Source: Parabacteroides faecalis
GTDB lineage: Bacteria; Bacteroidota; Bacteroidia; Bacteroidales; Tannerellaceae
Direction of reading: 5' to 3'
Assembly (NCBI RefSeq): GCF_022809355.1
Contig: NZ_JAKZMM010000045.1
Span: 1 to 33,510 of the forward strand
DNA: 33,510 bases
A program made the translations under genes and the position numbers. Within the stretch, counting starts at the first letter, position 1. Each line of letters opens with the position of its first letter. Under the pieces are notes generated by a model. It was not told where the DNA came from, did no database searches, and worked only from the letters and a program-made list of their open reading frames with translations. This document shows positions 26,636-33,510 of this stretch, piece by piece.

Positions 26636-27520
26636 ATGAAGAGAATTATACTATGGGCATTTTTGGGTATTTGGGCGATTTCATCTCATTCTTTTGCCCA
26701 GATACGTCCCACATCGGTTACTTGTGAGGTAGAACCTTTGTATGGATATCGGACTGACGGTCAGCCGGGACGTGTGGTCTCGGTATATCTGAAAGGATCG
26801 GATTTGAAAGGAGAACTGCGGATCGATGTCGCCTCGAAAGGTGGTAAGGAAAAGAACCGGTATCAGCTTGATGCTACCGATTCGACGAAAGTGGAAGTCT
26901 TGTTGCCGGCAGGAGTACCGACACGGGAAAGTTCGTCGGTTACATTAACTATTCATGGCGATAATCAGAAATATAAAAAGCAGTTGACGGTCCCGCCAAT
27001 GCGGCATTGGACGGTTTATTTGTATAACCATGCCCATGTGGATATCGGTTATACGAATACCCATCGGAACGTAGAAGCCTTGCATAAGAACAATGTGCTG
27101 GAAGGAATGAAGCTGGGTAATGAAACGAAAGACCATGTCGATGGTGCTCGTTTTGTGTGGAATCCGGAAGTCTCTTGGCCGGTTGAGCGGCTGTGGCATG
27201 ACCAACCTGAGGTACGGGATGAATTGGTTTCTGCTTTGAAGGATGGTAGGATTGCTTTGGATGCCAGTTATCTGAACTTGAATACCAGCATTTGTCTGGA
27301 CGAGGAGTTGTTTCATGTGTTTAAGTTTTCCCGGGAAATGCAACGGCTGAGTGGGCAACCGATGGATGTCTTTCAGCAGTTTGATATTCCGGGTATTACC
27401 TGGGGTTTGATTCCGGTTATGGCTCAAGAAGGGGTTAAGTACATCATTTCATGGCCGAACTCAGACCGTGCCGGAAATGCTCACCTGGATTTGGACGGGA
27501 AACCTTTCTGGTGGTTGCCG
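26636..27520 (+). pseudogene. GH38-like alpha-mannosidase-type gene, 3' part lost at a mobile-element junction
   Basis: About 295 residues remain from what would be a much longer enzyme. A signal peptide ends near HSFAQ. Residues about 25-120 form an N-terminal beta-sandwich. The barrel starts at about 123 with WTVYLYNHAHVDIGYTN, carrying the His134-x-Asp136 metal pair, and continues to FQQFDIPGITWG with the probable nucleophile Asp250 and to KPFWWLP. After Pro295 (codon 27518-27520) the reading frame stays open to a stop at 27938-27940, but the added 139 codons (residues 296-434) have no enzyme-like character, so the gene is interrupted. Two GH38-like genes in one locus is notable; this one may have been the main one. 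It is unlikely to be functional now. Confidence 0.85.
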
Positions 27521-28132
27521 TTACCAATTCTCCAAAACACGATTTTAATCGCTGTAAATCAGCCACTTGCAGATTTTTGTTTCGTGACACAAAATCAGCG
27601 AGGGACAAAAACGGGACAAAACCACGGAAAAATAAAGTCAAGGACACTTCGCCCGAAATATCCCTTGTGGAATACCTCTGTTTCGTTTGCAAAGGTACAA
27701 ATTTGTCCCTTGAAAAACGAGGGGAAATCCCTATTTCTCTCATTCACAACTCATTTTCCTACCATTGTACCCCAAATGTGGTTATTGCAAACGGTTTTGA
27801 CCTCAAACAGCATGACTTGCGAAAATCGGGTGTTAAATTTTGTTTTGCACTCTGATGGACATTTTCAAAAACGCGAACTGGCAATAGAACCAAATATTTG
27901 CCACCCTTATTGTCCAATCTTTGGTTTTGTGATTGTTTGAACGATAGACATTTGAAGATGCTGAATTTCAAGTGAGTGTCCGACCAATCTACCACATTGC
28001 AGCATGGTAAAATAGAACCAAAGAATTGAAAATCAGCACTTTTAATAAACCATAACGGCTGCTTGAATATCATTGTCAACAATATACCTTTGCAGCCGAA
28101 ATCGATAACGAAATAAACAAAATATCAGATTT
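27521..28132. mobile_element. Left end of an integrated mobile element, no gene
   Basis: From about 27521 the sequence no longer continues the GH38 gene. It contains stretches that recur at ends of Bacteroides integrated elements (pattern memory only), and minus-strand frames with no protein character. GCAAAGGTAC at 27689-27698 is the reverse complement of GTAnnTTTGC, the CTnDOT-type core, but it lies about 170 bases inside the junction. No integrase is present. The exact junction needs comparison with an uninterrupted GH38 gene. Confidence 0.55.
28062..28092 (+). promoter_or_regulatory. Candidate promoter of the mobilization module
   Basis: CTTG (one mismatch to TTTG) at 28062-28065, a 19-base gap, then TACCTTTG at 28085-28092, an exact TAnnTTTG. 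Predicted start about 28099, giving a leader of about 34 bases before the ATG at 28133. Confidence 0.55.
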
Positions 28133-28465
28133 ATGACAGAAAAGAACGCATTAAAGATGAACCTCGACCATGAGCGCAAGATAGTGGAGCTTCAGTCGAG
28201 AGTGAACAAGTTGGAGAACCTTTGCTATATGACAAAGGAAGTGTTGAACCTTGAAGAGGCTTCCGCCTTTCTCGGCATTGCCAAGAGCACGCTCTACAAG
28301 ATGACGCATCTTAACCAGTTGCCGTACTTCAAGCCTGCTGGCAAGCTCATCTTCTTTGAGAAGAAAGCCTTGCTTGACTGGGTACGAGGAGCAAGAGCCA
28401 TGTCGGAGGAGGAGATAAGACTGGAGGCTGCAAACCGTCTGAATGAAATGAACAATAGACCATAG
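28133..28465 (+). CDS. Excisionase-like helix-turn-helix protein
   Basis: 110 residues. A basic N-terminal coiled region (about 8-35) precedes a MerR/HTH_17-type fold at about 38-85: VLNLEEASAFLGIAKSTLYKM, then KLIFFEKKALLDWV. This is the usual form of the small DNA-bending excision or control protein near one end of Bacteroides integrative and mobilizable elements. It is probably a directionality factor or a regulator of the next genes. The candidate promoter is about 40 bases upstream and the next ATG is 4 bases after the stop. Higher GC and different codon use from the PUL to the left. Confidence 0.8.
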   Translation: MTEKNALKMNLDHERKIVELQSRVNKLENLCYMTKEVLNLEEASAFLGIAKSTLYKMTHLNQLPYFKPAGKLIFFEKKALLDWVRGARAMSEEEIRLEAANRLNEMNNRP

Positions 28466-28469
28466 CATT

Positions 28470-28817
28470 ATGACGAAAGATGAACTTGTAAACAGTCTGC
28501 AAAAACGCGACCCTCTGTTGGCTAATGCGGTCAGCAATATGGTAGACTACATTTCCGACCGCTTTCCTGCTGCTTACCCAAGCAAGGAACAGACGGAAGC
28601 AGTCAATACCTATCTTCATTCGGTCTATGCTGACGGTGACGGAACCATGTCGGAAAGAAATTGTGAGCATCGAAGAATTGCATCACAGAAAATTACCATC
28701 AATGCCATACAAGTGCTTGACAGCCCCCAACTTGACCGACTGCAACGTGTGCTTGACCATATCGCATACGACAAGGAGTATTATATGCCAGAGAGAGGCT
28801 TCGGCATGAGGCGATAG
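28470..28817 (+). CDS. Small element-borne protein of unknown function
   Basis: 115 residues, predicted soluble and mostly helical, with no membrane segment or signal peptide. I see no named domain. It has the phrase AYPSKEQTEAVNTYLHSVYADG and a basic middle (ERNCEHRRIASQKI), possibly nucleic-acid associated. It starts four bases after the excisionase-like gene, so the two are surely co-transcribed. Its position, between the HTH gene and a second HTH gene, suggests a role in element maintenance or excision. No function can be assigned. Confidence 0.7.
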   Translation: MTKDELVNSLQKRDPLLANAVSNMVDYISDRFPAAYPSKEQTEAVNTYLHSVYADGDGTMSERNCEHRRIASQKITINAIQVLDSPQLDRLQRVLDHIAYDKEYYMPERGFGMRR

Positions 28818-28889
28818 TTCCTCTTTTGACGTCAGAGAGTTTTCCGCATAACAGCATGAACAGATTTACATAACAAAAATAAAACAACG

Positions 28890-29540
28890 ATGAACAGTAA
28901 TATTTTCAACAGCATTATCCTGAGTAATGAACAAGTAAACTATCTGATGGGTGGCACGGCTGGCATCAACCGCCTTTCATGCCTTTATCAACTCATTCAG
29001 ATTGTGACACGACAGATTGAAACCTCAAATGAGGTTGGGGAGTCCACAACCGCATTATGGGAGGTGAACATGTCAGAGGTGGCTCTATCCAAACTATGGA
29101 AGTGTGACCGAAAAACCGTCTCCAAGATGCTTGACCACATGAACAAATTGGGCATCCTTTCTTCTGTACAGACAAGACGAGGAAGTGTTCACACATTGCT
29201 ATGCATTTCTGCATGGATTGTTGACGGCAAGAAATATGTCAATCCTCACTATGTTCCCATCAACCAAAGAGACTATTCCGGCAAGTCTAATATTATGACT
29301 TCCACAACCGCATTCCCTAACAAGGAGGATCCACCAATCAAAAATGGCGGTACTTCTCCAACACAACTTGCCAACAGTTCCTTTTCTTCCCTAACTTCAG
29401 GAAATGGCAATAATGGAGAGGAGGAAGATGTTCCACCGCCAAGCGTCTCTGACATGGAACTGGAGGCAGAAGCCAGAAGGCAATTCGTCAAAGAACAGAT
29501 GGAAGCGGAGGATGCTCCACAATTGCTGTTGCTTGGGTAA
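28890..29540 (+). CDS. Winged-helix protein of the mobile element
   Basis: 216 residues. The N-terminal 110 residues look like a winged helix-turn-helix, with VNMSEVALSKLWKCDRKTVSKMLDHMNKLGILSSVQTRRGSVHTLL, a classic recognition helix followed by a wing. The C-terminal 90 residues are of low complexity, rich in Ser, Asn, Pro and Glu. It could be a regulator or an initiator-type protein of the element; the resemblance to DNA-binding regions of plasmid Rep proteins is only general. It is 72 bases after the previous gene and ends shortly before the oriT-like region. Confidence 0.65.
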   Translation: MNSNIFNSIILSNEQVNYLMGGTAGINRLSCLYQLIQIVTRQIETSNEVGESTTALWEVNMSEVALSKLWKCDRKTVSKMLDHMNKLGILSSVQTRRGSVHTLLCISAWIVDGKKYVNPHYVPINQRDYSGKSNIMTSTTAFPNKEDPPIKNGGTSPTQLANSSFSSLTSGNGNNGEEEDVPPPSVSDMELEAEARRQFVKEQMEAEDAPQLLLLG

Positions 29541-29740
29541 TTTGAGAATCGTTATACAACAAGTCTGTGAACAAGTGCAACCGCAGTGCGTAGCGTGCTT
29601 GTGCGTAAACTCTGATAGCGGTGCTATGCAAGAAATACCAATGTCATACAAACGCACTTCGTTTGTCCGTATGCCAATGGACTTCTTGAACGCTCGCAAG
29701 CTCGCATTGGGTTGCACACATTTATAGAAGCATACTTGGT
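29541..29740. other. Candidate oriT region upstream of the mob genes
   Basis: A 200-bp non-coding stretch directly before the MobA-like gene. It has an inverted repeat CAAACG-cactt-CGTTTG (29649-29665) with outer arms CATA and TATG, and a nearby direct repeat of GCTCGC either side of AA. Hairpins next to mob genes are typical for transfer origins, but the nick site is not identifiable by eye. Confidence 0.5.
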
Positions 29741-30112
29741 ATGAATAAGAAAAATACAGAAAAGGAGGCACCGAAATACACGAGTCGTCTGATAATAAGG
29801 CTTACGCCACAGCTTCATAAGGAGATAGCGGAATATGCTGCTATTTGCGGACTGACCACAAGCGCATACGCACGCAAGCTGTTGGAAGGCAAATATCCCA
29901 AACAACGCTTGACTGACAAAGAAATGAAGGCTTTGAACAGCCTTTCGGATGCCAGGGGCGATATACAGAAATTGTTCGGCTTTCTCAAAGGACGTCCGCT
30001 TACGGAACGTGAGAACATTCTCCGCAGTGAAATCTTCATGAAACGATGGAGAACAAGTGCAGAAGTTATCTTGAACCGCATGATTGAGATAGAGAAATAC
30101 TTAACCCAATAG
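29741..30112 (+). CDS. MobA/MobC-type mobilization accessory protein
   Basis: 123 residues. The N-terminal half shows RLIIRLTPQLHKEIAEYAAICGLTTSAYARKLL, a ribbon-helix-helix pattern as in oriT-binding accessory proteins (bacterial mobilization protein family). The C-terminal half is helical and basic. It is the small DNA-binding partner encoded just before the relaxase in Bacteroides mobilizable transposons; it helps bind and distort oriT. It follows the probable oriT and precedes the relaxase by 14 bases. Confidence 0.8.
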   Translation: MNKKNTEKEAPKYTSRLIIRLTPQLHKEIAEYAAICGLTTSAYARKLLEGKYPKQRLTDKEMKALNSLSDARGDIQKLFGFLKGRPLTERENILRSEIFMKRWRTSAEVILNRMIEIEKYLTQ

Positions 30113-30126
30113 AACATACGACATAT

Positions 30127-31350
30127 ATGATAGCAAAAGCAAAGGTAATAAGTCATGGCGCAAATGCCATACGTTACTCAGTAGATAAGGACAAGGCAGA
30201 GATAGTAAAGGCCAATCTCTTGCCCGATGATATTTCCCCAACGGCAATGTGGGCAAGAATGCTTGCCTTGCAGAAGAAGTTTGAGGACAAATTGAACCGT
30301 TATCATCCGCTCAAAAGGAACATGATACGTATTGAGGTTTCCCCAACCTCGGAGGAAACGCAAGGTTGGACGATGGAGGAATGGCAGAGGTTGGCGGATG
30401 ACTTTATCCGTGCGTTTGATGCGGTTGACCTTTCAGCCAAGTCGAAGCGCAAGAGTGCAAAGGCAACCAACCTCAAAGACAGCCAATATGTAGTTGCGCT
30501 CCATCGTGACAGCAAGAGTGGCATTATGCACCTTCACATTGATGCGAACCGCATAGACATAAGGGGCAACGTGAATGATGCCCATTATATCTACGAAAGA
30601 GCGATGGCTGCTGCCGCCAAGGTTGGGCAACAGCGTGATTGGAAAGATGCACAAGAAGTGAGCCGCCAAAATAAGGAAGCGATAATCAATGATTGCCTTT
30701 CCGTTTTGGCTAAGATGTCGTACTTTGATTGGGGACTATACACAAAATGCCTCACGCAAATGGGATATGATGTCAAACTACAATCTGACAATAAAGGACA
30801 AGTGCGTGGCTATGCCATCAAGCGTGGTAACTCCATTTATAAGTCCTCGGAACTTGGCAAAGGTCGTTGTCTGATGCCCTCAAAGATTGAAGGTACTTGG
30901 GCAAAACTGCATCATCAAGAATTGGAGAAACCAGTTTCAACTCCAACAAAGAATACCCAACAGCCAAAGATTATGACTGTACCCAAACCCATGCCTACTG
31001 CGGACGACTCTCCAAAGATACGTCACTTCGACTTCTATACGGACGAGTTTCATCATTACCCTGTTGATATTCCTCAGAATTGTCTGGATATCATCGATAA
31101 GAATATAGCTTTGGATGCCGACAAAGTATTTGCCAAGATAGGTGATGTGCAGAAGACCGCCATTCTTCTCTTTGCTGAGTACATTGATGCTGCCACAACC
31201 ATTGCCGCCCAGTCTGGCGGTGGCGGAGGTGGTGCAACCTCAGGTTGGGGACGTGACAAGGACGAGGATGAACTGTCTTGGGCGTATCGTTGCGCTATGA
31301 TGGCTAATCGCCTGTGCAGACCTCGCAAGAAGCAAGGATATGGCAGATAA
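30127..31350 (+). CDS. Relaxase (MOBP-type mobilization nuclease)
   Basis: 407 residues. Motif I is probably near IRYSVDK with Tyr17 as the catalytic tyrosine; motif III is GIMHLHIDANRID with the His-x-His metal-binding pair, at about residues 136-148. The N-terminal 250 residues make the relaxase fold and the rest is linker plus a glycine-rich stretch (SGGGGGGA) and a helical tail. It would nick oriT in transfer and use the conjugation machinery of another element, since no coupling protein or mating genes are seen here. The opening residues MIAKAKVISHGANAIRY are like Bacteroides MobB/BmgA-type relaxases. Confidence 0.85.
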   Translation: MIAKAKVISHGANAIRYSVDKDKAEIVKANLLPDDISPTAMWARMLALQKKFEDKLNRYHPLKRNMIRIEVSPTSEETQGWTMEEWQRLADDFIRAFDAVDLSAKSKRKSAKATNLKDSQYVVALHRDSKSGIMHLHIDANRIDIRGNVNDAHYIYERAMAAAAKVGQQRDWKDAQEVSRQNKEAIINDCLSVLAKMSYFDWGLYTKCLTQMGYDVKLQSDNKGQVRGYAIKRGNSIYKSSELGKGRCLMPSKIEGTWAKLHHQELEKPVSTPTKNTQQPKIMTVPKPMPTADDSPKIRHFDFYTDEFHHYPVDIPQNCLDIIDKNIALDADKVFAKIGDVQKTAILLFAEYIDAATTIAAQSGGGGGGATSGWGRDKDEDELSWAYRCAMMANRLCRPRKKQGYGR

Positions 31351-31379
31351 CCGAATATTCAACCAACAACATTGATACT

Positions 31380-31934
31380 ATGCCAATAGGTAAAAGTAAA
31401 ATCTCAGATATGGATTTCGGATCTTTCGAGAACACGATAGACAAGAATATCGAAACGGACAAGACCTCGGACAAGTTTGACCAACAGCTTCAAGCCTACA
31501 AGGATGCTGGCAATAGTTTGACTTCGGCAAAAAGTGGCCTTGAAATGGCTACTGCTTCCATGCATGAAGCAAAAGACAAATTAAGTGAAGCCTCAGATAA
31601 AGCGAATACTGTCACCAAAGCTATTGAAGCCTACATCGGCAAAGTAAAAGACATAACTGTCAAAGCAAAGATTGATGATGCCGATATGGAACAGGCAATC
31701 AACAACAGGAAGAAACTCATTGAAAACGAGTCCAAACTTCTTGAAGACCACCGAAAGAAAAACAAAGAAATCCTCACTCGCCATTTCTATGATATGTCTA
31801 ATATGATGTCAAGGAATGAAGGTGTGTGGTTGTCAAACGGTTGGGTAAAGACTTTGCTTTGGATATTCTTGCCGTGTTTCCTTTATACGGTCATTTCGAT
31901 TGTCTATTTTGTCGCATCATGCATAGACAAGTAA
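31380..31934 (+). CDS. Coiled-coil protein with a C-terminal membrane anchor, mobile-element cargo or mob accessory
   Basis: The frame is open from 31314, but that overlaps the relaxase. ATG 31380 gives 184 residues. The middle (about 30-150) is a long predicted coiled coil rich in Lys, Glu, Ala and Ser, and residues about 155-180 form a membrane segment (VKTLLWIFLPCFLYTVISIVYFVASC). It is unlike the usual MobC/TraG coupling proteins. I do not recognise its family. It may serve in mobilization as it is last in the mob run. Its stop lies inside the left arm of the terminator. Confidence 0.65.
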   Translation: MPIGKSKISDMDFGSFENTIDKNIETDKTSDKFDQQLQAYKDAGNSLTSAKSGLEMATASMHEAKDKLSEASDKANTVTKAIEAYIGKVKDITVKAKIDDADMEQAINNRKKLIENESKLLEDHRKKNKEILTRHFYDMSNMMSRNEGVWLSNGWVKTLLWIFLPCFLYTVISIVYFVASCIDK

Positions 31935-31988
31935 AAAAAGAGTGTCACGGCATTATATTGAAACTATGTCGTGATACTCTTTTTTTAC
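31931..31988. terminator. Bidirectional terminator between the mob operon and the convergent kinase gene
   Basis: Arms at 31931-31953 and 31966-31988 pair over 23 bases with three G-T-type mismatches, with A7 on one side and T7 on the other, so it should stop transcription from both directions. The left arm overlaps the stop codon of the previous gene. Confidence 0.85.
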
Positions 31989-32029
31989 ACGCTTGCAATT
32001 GCTTTCTTTTACTATTCGGCTACAAGCTA

Positions 32030-33510
32030 TTAGTTACAAATGGAAAACAGATTACCATATTTAGAGTTATTTGATATTGTTTTATTGTTATGATAAACAG
32101 GTGTATTGCTTGTATATCCAAGCTGTTCTTCAGCTTCCTGCATAGAAATTTCAACTGTGAAACGACTGCCTTTCCCTTTCTTGCTGTCTAAACGGATTGT
32201 TCCGCCAAGCATCGACACAATATTACGCATTATGGCAAGCCCAAGCCCGAAACCCTCCTTTGCGGCGGCATTTGATAGACGTTCAAACGCACCGAACGCT
32301 TGTTTCTGTTCCTCTTCTGTCATGCCTGTACCTGTATCTTCAACGACCAGTGTCAGAACTCCATTATCATATTCAGTAATCAAAGAAACACCGCCTTCTT
32401 CTGTGAACTTGACAGCGTTTGACAGCAGGTTATTCCCGATTTGTATTATTCGCTCTTTGTCGGTCAATACAATGGCATCGTGTCCAGTCTTCACGGACAA
32501 GGACAGCCCTTTGTTCACGGCAACAGGCATGAACTCCGTTTCAAGTGTGTGCGTGATTGCTGAAATCCGGCAGGGTGACAGACGGGGCTGTTCCTTGCCG
32601 TTGTCCAGGCGGAAGAAGTCAAGCAAAGTGTTAAGCATATCCCGCATACGGTCGGAGGATTGCAGTATGTTTTGGATATACTGCCCGGACTTATCCTCAC
32701 ACTGTTCTTTCCGTATCAGTCCGGCATAGCCTGTTATTGCTGTCAGCGGTGTGCGCAGTTCATGGGTGATAGTATGTACCGCCTTCTTCCTTGACGTTAT
32801 CAGTGCCTCGTTCCGTTGTACGGATTGTTCCAGTTGCCTTATCAAATCAGTTGTCTTGTGCTTGTATTGTTTAATGCTTTTTGCATCACGATGTATGATG
32901 ATGTAGGAAATTAACAACAATAGAAGAACGAATCCCATTAAACCGCCTACTTGCATAAATGACTTTTCACGCATGGCAACTATTTCGTTTTCCCGGCTTT
33001 GCAGTTCGGTTTGTACCTTTTCTTCTATTTGGCAAATCAATTCTTGCAGTTGTCTGTTAAGTTCTGCATTACGAGCTGCAAGGCTGTCGGCTTGTTCCGA
33101 CAATTGGCGATCCTGCACTTTCTGTTCGCTGATTACGTTTCTATTGACCGAATGAAGGATAGTGGTTGATACTGCTGGAGTTACTTCCTTTTTTTTGCCG
33201 AATATGCCTAAGAAACCTTTTCGTTTTGGCTTTTTGGACTGTTCCTGCACACTTTTCTGTACAATAACCGGAATTTGATTGGCTATCTTCTTGTTAATAG
33301 ATTGTTGTTCATCCATTAACCGGACTATCTGGAACATCTGTCGTTCCTTATCCTCTAAAAGACTGCGCACACTATCGATGCGCTCTGCTGGATAGGTGGC
33401 CTTGAAACGGCAGAGCATACTGTCCATTGCCATACGCCGTGCATGGTAATGCTCGATATCTTTATCGTTCCATTCCAGTATTGTTTCACCCAATAGAGAA
33501 AATTTTATCA
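32030..33510 (-). CDS. rteA: RteA-like sensor histidine kinase, 3' part only (5' end beyond the window)
   Basis: The gene is on the minus strand and its frame is still open at the right edge, so the start is outside. Visible are about 490 residues: a coiled-coil periplasmic part (about 120-175), one membrane segment (about 180-200, VGGLMGFVLLLLLISYIII), a HisKA domain with HTITHELRTPL (His244 in the visible numbering) and a HATPase with GNNLLSNAVKFT, VEDTGTGM and GFGLGLAIM. It resembles RteA, the kinase controlling excision and transfer in CTnDOT-family tetracycline elements (recognised from memory). I recall RteA carrying a receiver-type domain after the HATPase; here only about 15-20 low-complexity residues follow, so it may be truncated at about 32085. 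Confidence 0.7.
   Translation of the reverse strand, partial: IKFSLLGETILEWNDKDIEHYHARRMAMDSMLCRFKATYPAERIDSVRSLLEDKERQMFQIVRLMDEQQSINKKIANQIPVIVQKSVQEQSKKPKRKGFLGIFGKKKEVTPAVSTTILHSVNRNVISEQKVQDRQLSEQADSLAARNAELNRQLQELICQIEEKVQTELQSRENEIVAMREKSFMQVGGLMGFVLLLLLISYIIIHRDAKSIKQYKHKTTDLIRQLEQSVQRNEALITSRKKAVHTITHELRTPLTAITGYAGLIRKEQCEDKSGQYIQNILQSSDRMRDMLNTLLDFFRLDNGKEQPRLSPCRISAITHTLETEFMPVAVNKGLSLSVKTGHDAIVLTDKERIIQIGNNLLSNAVKFTEEGGVSLITEYDNGVLTLVVEDTGTGMTEEEQKQAFGAFERLSNAAAKEGFGLGLAIMRNIVSMLGGTIRLDSKKGKGSRFTVEISMQEAEEQLGYTSNTPVYHNNKTISNNSKYGNLFSICN

Noticed and set aside
27521-27940. Continuation of the GH38-like reading frame after the junction
   Set aside because: The codons stay open by chance; composition and sequence are unlike the enzyme and no GH38 mid-domain features appear.
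27759-28082. Minus-strand open frame of 107 codons in the element end
   Set aside because: No recognisable domain or start signal; it lies in a stretch that looks like an attachment-end region.
32106-32729. Plus-strand open frame of 207 codons over the histidine kinase
   Set aside because: It is antisense to the clear HisKA/HATPase reading and has no domain pattern; it is a shadow.

Overview
The window looks like a chromosome segment from a gut Bacteroidales, Bacteroides or Parabacteroides type. The evidence is a SusC/SusD pair, an ECF sigma factor with a FecR-type anti-sigma factor, many secreted or lipoprotein glycosidases, candidate promoters of the TTTG / TAnnTTTG type, and a Bacteroides-style mobilization module. 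No tRNA, rRNA or CRISPR array was seen.

Layout. 1-380 holds a degraded or partial beta-sandwich C-terminus. 393-6790 is a run of four exported carbohydrate enzymes (GH2, a GH43/GH117-like beta-propeller, a GH141-like beta-helix and a GH130 lipoprotein) closed by a strong terminator. 6902-9382 encodes an ECF sigma factor and its FecR-type anti-sigma factor, with a convergent HigB/HigA-type toxin-antitoxin pair lodged between them. 9400-14695 carries a 35-codon leader ORF, a SusC-type TonB-dependent transporter with an STN signalling domain, and SusD. 14751-19964 has a GH3 enzyme and a large exported protein of uncertain family with GH67/GH20-like and malectin-like parts. After a 353-bp gap, 20318-26339 encodes a metallophosphoesterase fused to a PQQ-like propeller, a GH38-like (DUF5054-type) protein and a GH43 lipoprotein. 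The intergenic stretch after it contains four exact-period 22-bp tandem palindromic repeats.

A second GH38-like gene starts at 26636 and is broken near 27521, where unrelated DNA begins. That DNA carries an excisionase-like HTH protein, two small unassigned genes, a probable oriT, a MobA-like protein, a MOBP-type relaxase and a coiled-coil membrane protein. A bidirectional terminator follows, then the convergent 3' part of an RteA-like histidine kinase that runs off the right edge.

How it works together (inference). SusC/SusD would bind and import oligosaccharides. The STN domain of SusC would signal to FecR and release the ECF sigma factor, which would drive the locus. The enzyme mix (GH2, GH3, GH43, GH130, GH141 and GH38-like) fits a branched heteroglycan with mannose plus xylose, arabinose or fucose. 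The exact glycan cannot be fixed from sequence alone. Base and codon use changes sharply inside susC (about 10.1 kb) and again near 22.9 kb, so the locus looks like a mosaic. The right-hand mobile DNA has cut off at least one PUL gene.
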